This document shows, one piece after another, positions 32,582 to 42,180 of a stretch of DNA of 64,000 nt. Origin of the DNA: an uncultured Oscillospiraceae bacterium (lineage in GTDB: Bacteria; Bacillota; Clostridia; Oscillospirales; Oscillospiraceae). The DNA lies in contig CAJUKH010000043.1 of assembly GCA_910587345.1 (NCBI GenBank), positions 1 through 64,000 on the forward strand, in the 5' to 3' direction. The notes below the pieces were generated by a model. It had not been told where the DNA came from. It ran no database searches and saw only the letters and a list, made by a program, of their open reading frames with translations. A program made the translations under genes and the position numbers. Each line of letters starts with the position of its first letter. The stretch's first letter is position 1.

Positions 32582-35500
32582 TCAATAGCCAGTGCGAGGC
32601 AAAGGTGTGACAGGAGCGTAGACCTTGGTAGTCCATCTGGAGTTTGCCATGATCCATTGGCTGTTATAGGTCCCACCTACATCGGCCTGATTCACGATTT
32701 GAGAAGCATTTCCCAAACCGGGCAATGTGGTACAGTCGATTTTGGGAGCTTCAACCTGGGCAAAACCAGCCGGGACAACGCCAAATACTGCCATGACCTC
32801 CGTGACATACTCGTTGGAGGCCAGCCGCAAAGTCGTAGGGGAAGCGTCCAGTACATAGTCCCGCTGGGTAGAGAGATTGTCGGCCAAGGTGCGGTACTCG
32901 CTGCCGCTCAAATTGGTCCGGTAGACCAGCTTATAGCTCCCTTGGACATTGTAAGTCCCGGTGGTGATGCTGGACAGCCGCACTTCATTGACCGGCAGCG
33001 TATCCCTCCAGTAGAAGTTAATCAGCGGCACATTAGAGGTGTTGCCGATTTTACTGAAGGTATAGCGGAGCTGCTGACCGGGCATCACTTCGGCATAGCC
33101 AGTTTTGGAAATGCTGACCCCAACCTGGACGCTCTTGTTGGTCATAGCCGCCCGGACGATCTGGCCGGCAAACTGGATCTCTACATCAATAGGTGTCTTA
33201 TCCAGCAGGTAAAAGTCTGCCGCTTTGCTTTCGATGATCCGGTAGCGGTTCAGGGGGAGGGGCTTACTGACGGCCACGCCGTTTTTATCTGTCCTGATTG
33301 TGTCCACCAGCACCCCGGCCCAGTTGTAGATTTCAAACTCCGTGCCGGGGATGGGAGTCCCGGCAGGCCAGCCATTGACGGAGTTGTAGTCTGCGGATGT
33401 CTTAGTGACTTGGATCTGACCCGTGATGGGTGTATTTTTCCACTCAACCTCCGTAGTCTCTCCTGCCTTTACATAGACCGTTTTCAGGTTCTCATCCGGG
33501 ATATAGCCAGTATGGGACAACTCCCGCAGGTAATAGCGTCCACTCTGGGCCAAGTCGTCGATATAGACATAGCCCCGCTGGTCGCTGGTGTATTCTCCAA
33601 TAGGGTTCTGCTTGCTATCGTATAAGATAAAGCTCACATTGGGAATCCCTTTGCCTGTAGTAGAATCCGTTTTGTGAATGAGGATGCCGGAGAAGGGCTG
33701 GTTCGTCAGAGTCAAAGTGGTCGTTTTTCCATCCTTCACCTCGAAGTAGTGGGGGGTGGAATCCAGCTTGAATGTGCTGGGGCAGTCCACCTCTACGGCA
33801 TAATAGTCCCCACTGTCCAGTGCAGTGTAGACCCTTCCGTTTTTGCCGGTCATGATGGTATCAACCAAGCCGCCATCAGAAGCACGGCGGATCTCATAGG
33901 TCACATTGGGAATACGCTCACTGCGGTCAGATGCATTTACCTTGATGATTTCCAGTCCGCCCAGAGGGGTGTTTTCAAAGCGGAAGGTATGGCCTTTCCC
34001 GGCGGGTACAAAGGCTTCCTGTGTGTCAGGGTCAGCAATAACATAGCCGGGAGCTGCCTCCACCTCCTGCACCCGGAACCAGCCATCCCGCAGCCCGTTG
34101 ACTGGGCCGGAAAGCTGGATGCGGCCATGCTGGTCGGTGGTGAAAATGCCAAGGTCGTTCAATTCTCCGGTGGCCGTGCTGCCGCTCGCATACCATACAC
34201 GGAACTTTACTCCGGGGATGGCCTTGCCGGTCACCTTGTCCACTTTCACAACCTCAATGGCCGGGGCTTTGTGATTTGCAAAATAGATGTCGCTGTCCCG
34301 GTTGGGATGGAGGGTGATCCTCTGGCTGGGAGCATCCAGCAAATAGGGTGAAGGGACGGACTTTTCAGAGACTTCATAGACCGTGGGCAAGAGGTTCTCC
34401 AGAGTGACAGTTCCATCCGGGCCGGTCTTGACCTCTGTGACAGTGGAACTATCCACCTCACGAACCAAGAAAACCGTGTCAGGAATCGGGGTAACCCCAT
34501 CACTTGCATCTACCTTGTGGATGGTCAGACTGGGGCGCCTATCGTTGGTCAACACGATTTCAGAAGTTTTGCCGGGGAACAACTCTACATGATATTCGGT
34601 TTCGTCCAGAATGTGAGTTTCCAATGTGGAGGTCTCCAGCAGGGAATACACCCCCGGCTCCAGCCCATCCCAAGTGATTTCGCCGGTCTCGGAGGTGGTA
34701 CGGTCAAGGTAATGGCTCCCATCCTCAACTCTGGTGAGTCGGTAGCTGACCCCGGCCAGCGGTGTTCCGTCCGAGCTGTACTTTGTCAGGTGCAATCCGG
34801 GTAAAGCAGAGTTTGTGAAGATAAACTGGGCCTGTTCGTTCCCGTCCAGATGGATGATCCTCTGTGCGTCATCGACCACATATCCAGCACACTCCAGTTC
34901 TGTTACTACATAACTGCCTGTGGGCAGCTTGGAAAGGTCAATGGTTCCGTCTGCCAAAGTGGTGTATTCCACCGGGCCGTAGCCACCACCTACCTTTTCA
35001 AACCGGAATCGGGCATTGGGAACGGGCTTAGAAAGGTCTGCGCTGTCCACCTTCACCAAGTGAATACCGGGCAGCCTATCATTGAAAAAGATAAGCTCCC
35101 GTACATCATCCCCGGCCTTCAATTCGATTTCCTGGGGGGTGGTATCAAGGATATGCCCATCATCCCCAGTATCCACCTCTACGGCCCGGTAAGTGCCAGG
35201 TTCCACATACTGGAGCAGGATCTCTCCGCTCTTATCCGTCTGGTACTTACCCAAGGAAACGGTGTCCTTGAACACCTCGAAGGTGACGGCTTCCATCCCT
35301 TGGTGACTGGCGTGGTCATACTTGACGATACGCAGACTGGGCAGGGGGTCATTTTCAACCACGATTCTGGGGTCCTCTGTGGTAGAGGGGTCATAGGCGT
35401 TAATATAGATGCCGTGGACTGTTTCATCCAGCAGGTGGTTGAGCGGTGCAGATTTCTCCACAACCGAATAATACGACCCACTGACCACCCCAGGCACATA

Positions 35501-37297
35501 AGCAAGGCCCGCATCGTTCGCAGTAACCGTGGTCACATAGGTTCCGTCCCGGTATATTTCAAACACGGCGTCAGGCAGATTGTAGTGGGTACGGCTGTCC
35601 TGTTTGGAAATGACAAGGGTGGGTTTTCTTACGTTGCGGAAGGTCAGGGTCACATCTGATTTTCCGTCCCAATGAACCGTCTGTGGCGTGGGGTCGACCT
35701 CGAATCCATCCGGGGCTGCCTCCTCAAAAATTCGATAGCTGCCAATGGGTAGCTGGTCTGCGTTAAACTGGATGTTACCTGCATGATCGGTGGTAGCCGT
35801 GGTAGTAAAGGAGCCGTCTATCTGCTCAAAGCGGAACACCGCTCCCCGGAGGGAGTATCCGTTTTGGTAGTCCTGCTTGTGGACGGTCAGGGTATGCTGG
35901 GGGTCGTTCTTGATTGTCAGGTAGGTCGTTTGCCCTGCCTTGACGGTTACATTGATAGGATCAATGGGGGCATATCCAGAGGGCGGGGTCTGTTCAGACA
36001 AGGTATAGGTCGTGGTGGGGCTGAGTTTCTCCCAGAGGATCTCGCCTTTCTTATCACTCTTTCCGGTGCGGCGGCTTCCGTCCGTGCCAGTCAGTACGAA
36101 AACGGCCCCCTCCAGCGGGGAACCACCGCCGCCCACCTTGGTGATTTTCAGCTTGCCAAAGGTTGTTTCCTCACTGCCCCAGGAAAGTACAGCCTCTGCA
36201 TCAATCGCTCCCTTTGCCGGATCTGCAATGATATAGGACTGCTCACTGGCAGTATCATTGTTGGCCAGATAGATTTCATACTGGAGTATCTGGGCTGCGC
36301 TGTGAATGATGATTTCCCCTCTGGGGGGAGCATTATCCACAGGGATGCATAGCTTGACTTGCCCACTGTACTCGAAGTCATTGTAGTTGAGGTTGGTGTC
36401 CCTGACCGAAACAGGGAGCTTCCAAGTATCGGTTTCATGCCATCGGCTGCGGGTCAACTCCACATTCCTCATATCAACAAACTTTGTTCCGGCGGGTGCG
36501 CCGGTTGTCCACAGGTCAATGGTATAGCCTTGGGAGTAGGTGGAGGTGGCAGAGGCCACATAGTAGGTCTTGGTGTAGTAGGTGACACCAGCGATGGTTT
36601 CCATCCTGATTCCTTCGATATTTCTATTTGCTATTGCTTCCAATGTCATGTTGGATGGGAGCGCTGTATTGCCGCCCAAGGCGTTTTCCTGTGTGCGGAT
36701 ATACATTCCCGTTTTGTAAATGCGATCCCAATTCTTCGCAAAATCAAGGATGACCTGAACCGCCCGGAAAACTCGTTCCTGCTGAAGATCCCCACTGGGT
36801 TGGGACAAACGCTCTCGGCCATCGGTAAACTGGGTGCCGTCTACCGCAAGCTGGCCAAGGGTAGCCCAGACTGCCACCTGGGTTGCATAACGGTACTCAT
36901 ACTCGGTCAGCCCAGCCAAGACGGGATTTCCTGCCAGGTGAAGGCCCAAAAAGGTATCCAAAGAGTGCTGGGGGTACCCGTTCGCAAAAGCTCCCGCAGT
37001 TTTTGCGCTGGCCTCATACTTCCCCGTGATGGGGAGGACTTTGCCCGTGTAGGCAAGTCCGTGGTCGATACAGTAGGCTGGCCCGGTGAGGCCGTCATTG
37101 GTGGTGTAATCGTAACCACAAGCTCGGAGCCAAGTTCCGGCTGTGGTTTGGAGATAGGTGTGGACGGGAGCAAGGGCAACGGTACAGGTTTTGCTTCCGT
37201 CAGCGATGGATGCGGCATTGGCAGGGATACCCATGCCCAGCACGGTGCAGACCGCCAGAACTGCCGCTATCAAGCGTTGTTTCAAACCATGTTTCAT
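32582..37297 (-). CDS. Thioester-domain, Cna-B repeat surface adhesin
   Basis: About 1,571 residues from ATG 37297 (AAGGAG, 6 bases upstream). Signal peptide 1-29. The N-terminal thioester domain has its Cys in PAYCIDHGLAY and Gln in RYATQVAVWATLGQ, able to form a covalent bond to host amines. Eleven Cna-B/SpaA-type domains of about 90 residues follow (each with a strand-1 Lys such as LKITKV, HLVKVD, LHLTKY and a late E such as LSEQ or VTELE), likely stiffened by isopeptide bonds. Then comes a DUF11-like domain and the end TPLPRTGY. That is an LPxTG motif with only one residue after it: no anchoring helix. It is the last gene of the surface module. Confidence 0.9.
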   Translation of the reverse strand: MKHGLKQRLIAAVLAVCTVLGMGIPANAASIADGSKTCTVALAPVHTYLQTTAGTWLRACGYDYTTNDGLTGPAYCIDHGLAYTGKVLPITGKYEASAKTAGAFANGYPQHSLDTFLGLHLAGNPVLAGLTEYEYRYATQVAVWATLGQLAVDGTQFTDGRERLSQPSGDLQQERVFRAVQVILDFAKNWDRIYKTGMYIRTQENALGGNTALPSNMTLEAIANRNIEGIRMETIAGVTYYTKTYYVASATSTYSQGYTIDLWTTGAPAGTKFVDMRNVELTRSRWHETDTWKLPVSVRDTNLNYNDFEYSGQVKLCIPVDNAPPRGEIIIHSAAQILQYEIYLANNDTASEQSYIIADPAKGAIDAEAVLSWGSEETTFGKLKITKVGGGGSPLEGAVFVLTGTDGSRRTGKSDKKGEILWEKLSPTTTYTLSEQTPPSGYAPIDPINVTVKAGQTTYLTIKNDPQHTLTVHKQDYQNGYSLRGAVFRFEQIDGSFTTTATTDHAGNIQFNADQLPIGSYRIFEEAAPDGFEVDPTPQTVHWDGKSDVTLTFRNVRKPTLVISKQDSRTHYNLPDAVFEIYRDGTYVTTVTANDAGLAYVPGVVSGSYYSVVEKSAPLNHLLDETVHGIYINAYDPSTTEDPRIVVENDPLPSLRIVKYDHASHQGMEAVTFEVFKDTVSLGKYQTDKSGEILLQYVEPGTYRAVEVDTGDDGHILDTTPQEIELKAGDDVRELIFFNDRLPGIHLVKVDSADLSKPVPNARFRFEKVGGGYGPVEYTTLADGTIDLSKLPTGSYVVTELECAGYVVDDAQRIIHLDGNEQAQFIFTNSALPGLHLTKYSSDGTPLAGVSYRLTRVEDGSHYLDRTTSETGEITWDGLEPGVYSLLETSTLETHILDETEYHVELFPGKTSEIVLTNDRRPSLTIHKVDASDGVTPIPDTVFLVREVDSSTVTEVKTGPDGTVTLENLLPTVYEVSEKSVPSPYLLDAPSQRITLHPNRDSDIYFANHKAPAIEVVKVDKVTGKAIPGVKFRVWYASGSTATGELNDLGIFTTDQHGRIQLSGPVNGLRDGWFRVQEVEAAPGYVIADPDTQEAFVPAGKGHTFRFENTPLGGLEIIKVNASDRSERIPNVTYEIRRASDGGLVDTIMTGKNGRVYTALDSGDYYAVEVDCPSTFKLDSTPHYFEVKDGKTTTLTLTNQPFSGILIHKTDSTTGKGIPNVSFILYDSKQNPIGEYTSDQRGYVYIDDLAQSGRYYLRELSHTGYIPDENLKTVYVKAGETTEVEWKNTPITGQIQVTKTSADYNSVNGWPAGTPIPGTEFEIYNWAGVLVDTIRTDKNGVAVSKPLPLNRYRIIESKAADFYLLDKTPIDVEIQFAGQIVRAAMTNKSVQVGVSISKTGYAEVMPGQQLRYTFSKIGNTSNVPLINFYWRDTLPVNEVRLSSITTGTYNVQGSYKLVYRTNLSGSEYRTLADNLSTQRDYVLDASPTTLRLASNEYVTEVMAVFGVVPAGFAQVEAPKIDCTTLPGLGNASQIVNQADVGGTYNSQWIMANSRWTTKVYAPVTPLPRTGY

Positions 37298-37316
37298 AGT
37301 GTTCTCCTTCATGGAT

Positions 37317-37351
37317 AAAAAATAGGACTGTATGCTTTCACATACAGTCCT
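37317..37351 (-). terminator. Terminator between the transglutaminase and adhesin genes
   Basis: AGGACTGTATG pairs with CATACAGTCCT (loop 6). On the minus strand it is followed by ATTTTTTAT. Being 20 bases before the adhesin ribosome site, it could also act as an attenuator. Confidence 0.75.
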
Positions 37352-37369
37352 AAAAGATTTTTAGGGTCT

Positions 37370-38377
37370 TTATTTGGTAGAACCAGGGACAAGGGCTTCT
37401 TGTGCAAACAGGGTAGCCGCCGGGTCTTGGTCGGTGAAATCGGAACCATAGCGTTCTGCCGGGTCAGTCATTACATGGGCGGAGGGACGATCCTCTGGTG
37501 GGGTAAAATATTCCGCTGTTACGTCCACATCCCACCACTGTCCGTCTACATAGACCATCGTCCATTGGTGGGTTTGGCTGCTCAGCAGGATACAGGGAAT
37601 ATTGGCACGATTGCAGAGAAACTGGAAGCTGGCTGAGTAAGCCATGCAGCTTCCGGGGACCTTGCCGTCTTGAACCAGGACTTTGTTAGGCCCAGCATAA
37701 ACGGTTTCATAGGTGATTCGGTCTGCTACATACCAGCAAATCGCTTCCACCTTTTCTCTGTCGGTCAGCCCGCTTAGGCTGTCCACAAAGCTCTGGGTGT
37801 GTGCCGCTGCCTCGTGATATGCTTCCGGATAACGGACGTTGCATACATAGCCATTGTCACGGTAAAGCAGTTCATAGATGGGGTAATGCCCCATTCCGGC
37901 TAAAGCATTGTCCAGAGAAGAATTGCGGGTCACATCGGTTCCCATACTGACTGGCTCCTGGCCTTCCATAATGCTTTCCCGATTGACCACGGTGTCCCGG
38001 ACAGCGTTATAGATGGCCGGGGTCAGTTCGTCAGTAAAAGTAAGAGGGTTGGCCTGGGTGCTGTAATCTTTGGCAGCAGGTGCAGAGGGTTGTACGGGGG
38101 GGAGTCCGGTATAGGGCTTGTCGCTGACGATTTGGACCGCCTCTCCATCCCAGTAGACCTCAAAGCCCACGGCCTGTCCCACTTCCCGAAGCTGCATATA
38201 GTTGTGGCCGTTGATGGCGTAGGCTTCCATCTGCACTTGTCGCCCATCTACATAAACGGGCTGGTAACTGCGTGTAGCTGCCAAAACTTCCGATACCGCA
38301 TGGGCGGCAGTAGGCGCAAGGGCTGCCCCTACCAAAATACCAGCGGTTAACAAAGCAAAATCTCTTTTTCGGCTCAT
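37370..38377 (-). CDS. Secreted transglutaminase-like protein with stalk domain
   Basis: About 335 residues from ATG 38377 (GGGGAGGAC, 7 bases upstream; the longer frame lacks a ribosome site). Signal peptide, then a copper-amine-oxidase-N/stalk domain (YQPVYVDGRQVQMEAYAING; YMQLREVGQAVGF). The transglutaminase core is at about 215-300: Cys in VPGSCMAYSASFQFLC, His in QTHQWTMVYVDG, and Asp in WWDVDVTAEYF, a complete Cys-His-Asp triad. It acts outside the cell, possibly as a peptidase or cross-linker on the co-encoded surface proteins (inference). Confidence 0.85.
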   Translation of the reverse strand: MSRKRDFALLTAGILVGAALAPTAAHAVSEVLAATRSYQPVYVDGRQVQMEAYAINGHNYMQLREVGQAVGFEVYWDGEAVQIVSDKPYTGLPPVQPSAPAAKDYSTQANPLTFTDELTPAIYNAVRDTVVNRESIMEGQEPVSMGTDVTRNSSLDNALAGMGHYPIYELLYRDNGYVCNVRYPEAYHEAAAHTQSFVDSLSGLTDREKVEAICWYVADRITYETVYAGPNKVLVQDGKVPGSCMAYSASFQFLCNRANIPCILLSSQTHQWTMVYVDGQWWDVDVTAEYFTPPEDRPSAHVMTDPAERYGSDFTDQDPAATLFAQEALVPGSTK

Positions 38378-38468
38378 AGTTATGTCCTCCCCATATGTGT
38401 AGTTTCCTGCCTGCAAGGATATTCTACCAAAAGGAAGGGACAAAGTCGAGGGTGCAAAAAGTGTCGAA

Positions 38469-39302
38469 TTACTTAATTTCTACTGCCCGGACGCACCAAC
38501 GATAGCTGGACTGATTCTTCACACAGGTGTAAAGGGTAATGCAGTTTTCCACCGTAGGAACCAGCATGGAGCGGTCTGTCTCACTGATCTTGGATACGCT
38601 GGTAACTGCATAGGTCCGGGTCCCCAGCTTGGTAGTCAGGGTGATTTTGTCTCCCAAGCCCAGAGTGTGGATCTCCCCAAAGTAGCAATTTGCGCCCCGA
38701 TTGTGTCCAGCGATAGCCACATTGCCGTCCCAAATGCTGGTGCCTTCAAAATGCCCTGCTCCCTTCGCCAACACCGAAGTCCCGGTTCCCTGATAGACCC
38801 TAACGCTCACATCAAGAGAGGGGATTTTCAGGGTTCCCAGATAGCCATTCTTGTAGTAGAGGTCATTGGTAACAGCAGTATAGCGGGTAACGGGGGCAGG
38901 AACGGGCGTGGGAGCGGGAGACGGCGTGGAGGGTGTGACCGCCGCCGAACCACTGGGTTGGGACCCCGTAGACCCAGGAACCGTCACAAAGGGTGTCCCA
39001 CCGTAGGGAAAACTGCCTGCTGCCGCCGATCCTGCTTCCGTCAGGTTGGGGGTCAACGGCTCTCCGCTTCCCGGAAGGTTGCTGGTGGGACTACCGAAGG
39101 CGGGAGGAATAAGGGCGGCGTTTTTGCTCAGATCCAGATTGACCCTCTCCCCCTGGTCGGCGGTGAACACCGGCTCCACCGAGGTGGCGTTGGCATACTC
39201 AGGGCCATCCAGGGGCAAAATGGTGGTTTCCAGAGCATTGGCAGGCACAGAGAGGCAAAGAAGCATACAGAGCATGGAAGCCAGCATATACAGCTTTTTC
39301 AT
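38469..39302 (-). CDS. Sortase (class D-like) with signal peptide
   Basis: About 277 residues. ATG 39302 is chosen, with GAGGAGG 9 bases upstream. Signal peptide ends near VPANA. A Thr/Pro/Ser-rich spacer (90-155) follows. The sortase domain has its His in AIAGHNRGANCYFG, Cys in CITLYTCVKN and Arg in YRWCVRAVE, the complete triad. The N-terminal hydrophobic segment looks cleavable, so the enzyme may not remain membrane-anchored, which is unusual for a sortase. Four genes in a row here encode surface proteins, so their sorting is its likely job. The class assignment is by pattern. Confidence 0.85.
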   Translation of the reverse strand: MKKLYMLASMLCMLLCLSVPANALETTILPLDGPEYANATSVEPVFTADQGERVNLDLSKNAALIPPAFGSPTSNLPGSGEPLTPNLTEAGSAAAGSFPYGGTPFVTVPGSTGSQPSGSAAVTPSTPSPAPTPVPAPVTRYTAVTNDLYYKNGYLGTLKIPSLDVSVRVYQGTGTSVLAKGAGHFEGTSIWDGNVAIAGHNRGANCYFGEIHTLGLGDKITLTTKLGTRTYAVTSVSKISETDRSMLVPTVENCITLYTCVKNQSSYRWCVRAVEIK

Positions 39303-39316
39303 TTTTCTATTCCTCC

Positions 39317-40234
39317 TCAAGCCTTACGGTGTTTGCGGATCAGCCATGCCATGAGGCAAAGCCCGGCGAGGGCAGAAGCCCCAACAATCAGCGGGGTGTT
39401 AAGTTGGGTATCCTCCATGGGGATAGTATTGCCAGCATTGGGAAGGGCTGGGGTTTTCCCGTCCTCATTCGGAAGGGCTTTCCCTTCAAAGATGGCCACA
39501 TAACGAACTCGGTTGAGGTTGATCCGGCTCACCGTGCCGGTGTATTCGGCGGTCACGGTGTAGCCTTTGATATAGCTGTTGGTCGTGGAACCAGTATAGG
39601 CGGCAATGGCGGTATATCGTTCCGAGCCATCGGCCCCAACCTCTCCGGCCCTCTGCCAGTCAACTGTGGTTAGGGTAAGCGTGTGGCCGTTTTCTTCAAT
39701 GCTTTTGGGGATGGGGCTGGTGTCTTGATTGGACAGGCCGGGATAGGTGCGGTTGGCAGTAAGTTCCTTTGTGCTGCTCCCGTATCCCGCTACGCTCACC
39801 TTGACTGTATCCAGGCAAAGGGAAAGAACACCCGAAAGCCCATCATCTGTGATAAACTCCCGCTCTTGGGGAAGCAGGGACAGCACTGTAGCCATGTCCT
39901 TGGACTTGCTGGAAATGGTGACTGTCTCCGTATGCTGGCGGCTCTCATACTCCGGGAGTTCCTGCTTCAGCAGGTCAGTCAGCTCATAGTGATAGCCGTC
40001 CTTATCAAAATCAGAGCGGGGAATCCCTGCGGGCTCATCCTCCGGGGAAAGGTTATACATCTTGCGGATCTCTCCTCTGTCATCACTCTGAGTAACGGCG
40101 GTGGGATAGCAGACCGCCGTTGCCTGGGCAGAACTATCAGGGTTGGCGGCAAAGGCGGTAGGAACCGTGGTGGTCAGCAGGAGGGCAAAGGCCATAAGGG
40201 GCATGATACGCCTGCTTGCGAATTTGTGTTTCAT
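39317..40234 (-). CDS. Cell-wall-anchored surface protein with LPNAG sorting signal
   Basis: About 305 residues from ATG 40234 (GGAGG, 7 bases upstream). Signal peptide, a large extracellular beta-rich region (EYESRQHTETVTISSK; GHTLTLTTVDWQRAGEVG), then a C-terminal PALPNAGNTIPM motif, a hydrophobic helix PLIVGASALAGLCLMAWLI and RKHRKA, which is a full sorting signal with LPNAG instead of LPxTG. It lies next to the sortase. Possibly the anchored partner that holds the anchorless adhesin, but that is speculation. Confidence 0.8.
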   Translation of the reverse strand: MKHKFASRRIMPLMAFALLLTTTVPTAFAANPDSSAQATAVCYPTAVTQSDDRGEIRKMYNLSPEDEPAGIPRSDFDKDGYHYELTDLLKQELPEYESRQHTETVTISSKSKDMATVLSLLPQEREFITDDGLSGVLSLCLDTVKVSVAGYGSSTKELTANRTYPGLSNQDTSPIPKSIEENGHTLTLTTVDWQRAGEVGADGSERYTAIAAYTGSTTNSYIKGYTVTAEYTGTVSRINLNRVRYVAIFEGKALPNEDGKTPALPNAGNTIPMEDTQLNTPLIVGASALAGLCLMAWLIRKHRKA

Positions 40235-40267
40235 TGTTGATACCTCCATGTTTTTGGTTTGGGGCAT

Positions 40268-40291
40268 AAAAAACTGCGGTTTATACCGCAG
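40268..40291 (-). terminator. Terminator after ParB
   Basis: CTGCGG pairs with CCGCAG around TTTATA. On the minus strand it is followed by TTTTTTATG. It also lies in the leader of the LPNAG-protein gene. Confidence 0.7.
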
Positions 40292-40414
40292 AGAGTGGAT
40301 GGTTCTTCTTTTTCGGCAGGTACAGCAGGTAAACAGGGGGTGAGGTGTGGAGAGGGGGAGGAAAAAGCGGCCCTAACATTCTGCAAAAGGACATACTTTC
40401 CCCCTGGTGGAAGA

Positions 40415-41374
40415 TCATCGTGTCTGTTTTCTTTGACGTTTACGGTACAGTTCCAAAGCCTTCACAATAGTATCTTCCATAGTTTGCGTGGGCGTCCCCG
40501 GCGCAAAGAATTTGGCGATCCGTTCTTTGGGAATCCTGAACTGTTCCACTTGGTTGGGTTTTTCCTGTTCCATGATGGAGAGAATAAGGGCTGCGGTCAG
40601 TTCCCCCTTTTCCGAATGGCCCCGCAACTCAATGGCTTGGGCATGGGAAGGGGTACATTCCTCAGCCTGCATGGTGGTCAAAAGTTCCTTCTGCTCGGGT
40701 TCGGTGAGGTAGGAAAGCTCTACAGCGGGACGGAGAGCCATCTGCAACTTGCCCGGTACCTTCAGTACTGAATTGTCTACCATCTCCAGAATTTCAGGGA
40801 TAAGGTTGGTCAAACAGATATACAGTCTTATGGTTTCATGGCTTTTCCCTGCCTCCTTCGCAATACTGTCCCGGCTGGTTTGACCCTGTATTAACTTCTG
40901 CAAATCGTTTGCAGAAGTTAAATCGGTGCGGTAGCCCTGTCGTTTCATGGCATCCAACCTCATCTTGTAGGCAAAGGCTCTCTCCGAGGGGAGTGGTTTT
41001 AACCGCTGGACATTAGAGCTAACCATCACGATAATAGCATCATCATCGGACATCTCCCGGATAATGCAGGGAAGGGTTGGCCGCTCCGCCAACTCCGTTG
41101 CGTATTTACGCCGATGACCAGATACCATTTGATAAGTGCCATCTGGCATGGGACGTACCAAGGCAGGAAGAAGAACGCCGTTAAGCTGCACACTTTCTGT
41201 CAGCTCCACCATAGCTGCATCCATCCGCACTTTGAAGGGGTGGTTTGGGAAATCGGCAATCTGAGGTAGAGGGAGTTCAACTATCCGCTCCTGGTTTGCT
41301 GTGTCCCGTTCCTTCTGCGTGGTAAAAAGGCTATCTACTGAGGTCAGCAGATTTGTTGCGCTGCTTTGCGCCAA
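40415..41374 (-). CDS. ParB-like partition/DNA-binding protein
   Basis: A 319-residue protein starting at TTG 41374, set by a perfect AAGGAGGTGAT ribosome site 9 bases upstream. The ParB/Srx nuclease-like domain includes GVLLPALVRPM and SGHRRKYATEL; then an HTH (SRDSIAKEAGKSHETIRLYICLT). The C-terminal part is a dimerisation-like region. The start lies inside the 3' end of the parA gene. With ParA it should stabilise the circular element or regulate it, as in other Tn1549-like elements. Confidence 0.9.
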   Translation of the reverse strand: MAQSSATNLLTSVDSLFTTQKERDTANQERIVELPLPQIADFPNHPFKVRMDAAMVELTESVQLNGVLLPALVRPMPDGTYQMVSGHRRKYATELAERPTLPCIIREMSDDDAIIVMVSSNVQRLKPLPSERAFAYKMRLDAMKRQGYRTDLTSANDLQKLIQGQTSRDSIAKEAGKSHETIRLYICLTNLIPEILEMVDNSVLKVPGKLQMALRPAVELSYLTEPEQKELLTTMQAEECTPSHAQAIELRGHSEKGELTAALILSIMEQEKPNQVEQFRIPKERIAKFFAPGTPTQTMEDTIVKALELYRKRQRKQTR

Positions 41375-42152
41375 TCGCCATCACCTCCTTTACCAACCCC
41401 CGATACGCTTCCGCTGCCTTTCCCCTTGGGTCGTGCTGGAAAATACTCTTGTCCGCTGTGCTGACCTCCGCCAACCGCACTGTAGCAGGGATAATGGAAC
41501 GCAGGACCGGCAGGCGGTCCCCGCAGTTCTCCTTGACAGCAGAAACAATGTCCTTGCGGAACTTCGTCTCATTTGCCATCGTCAGGAATACTCCGCCGAT
41601 TTGGAGATTCGGGTTGATCTGCCGCTTGATATTCTGGACCGTCCCCACCAGCTCTGTCATATCCTCGGCGGCCAGATAGTCCGCCTGGACAGGGATCAGA
41701 ACGTAATCGGAGGCGGATAGAGCGTTGATGACCAGCATACCCAGAGAGGGACGGCAATCCAGCAGTACATAGTCATAATCCTGCTTTACGCTGTCTACAT
41801 AGCGTTTTAAGACGGTCTCCCGGCTCATTACATTCACCAGCCCCACCTCAACAGCGGTCAGAGTCCGATTTCCAGGCACGAAGTCAAAGCCCTCTGGATG
41901 GTGCATGATTTCCTCATGGCCATCCCATTCGAGCCCCGCCACGATCTCATTGAGGGCCGTGCCCAAAGTTAGCCGAAGGTCATGGGGCTTACGCTGACCC
42001 AGCATTTTTGTGAGATCACCCTGGGGGTCTACATCCAAGAGCAAGACTTTCTTCCCCTCCATCGCAAGGCCAGCACCCAGATTGTAAACGGTAGTGCTTT
42101 TTCCTACACCTCCCTTTTGGTTTGCTACGGCAATTACCTTTGCTTTCGCCAT
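41331..42152 (-). CDS. ParA-family ATPase
   Basis: A 273-residue protein. Deviant Walker A KGGVGKSTTVYNLGAGLA lies at residues 13-30. The DVDPQGDLTKMLG and VLLDCRPSLGML motifs follow. It lies at the right end of the element, as in related ICEs. AAGGAGG precedes ATG 42152. Two leader stem-loops sit upstream, which suggests attenuation control. Confidence 0.93.
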   Translation of the reverse strand: MAKAKVIAVANQKGGVGKSTTVYNLGAGLAMEGKKVLLLDVDPQGDLTKMLGQRKPHDLRLTLGTALNEIVAGLEWDGHEEIMHHPEGFDFVPGNRTLTAVEVGLVNVMSRETVLKRYVDSVKQDYDYVLLDCRPSLGMLVINALSASDYVLIPVQADYLAAEDMTELVGTVQNIKRQINPNLQIGGVFLTMANETKFRKDIVSAVKENCGDRLPVLRSIIPATVRLAEVSTADKSIFQHDPRGKAAEAYRGLVKEVMAIGAKQRNKSADLSR

Positions 42153-42180
42153 TTGTGGGTTCCTCCTTCTTTATAGATTT

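Noticed and set aside
33700..36200. Apparent DNA repeats in the adhesin gene
   Set aside because: The Cna-B domains repeat at protein level only; the DNA copies are too diverged to be a tandem repeat or CRISPR-like array.
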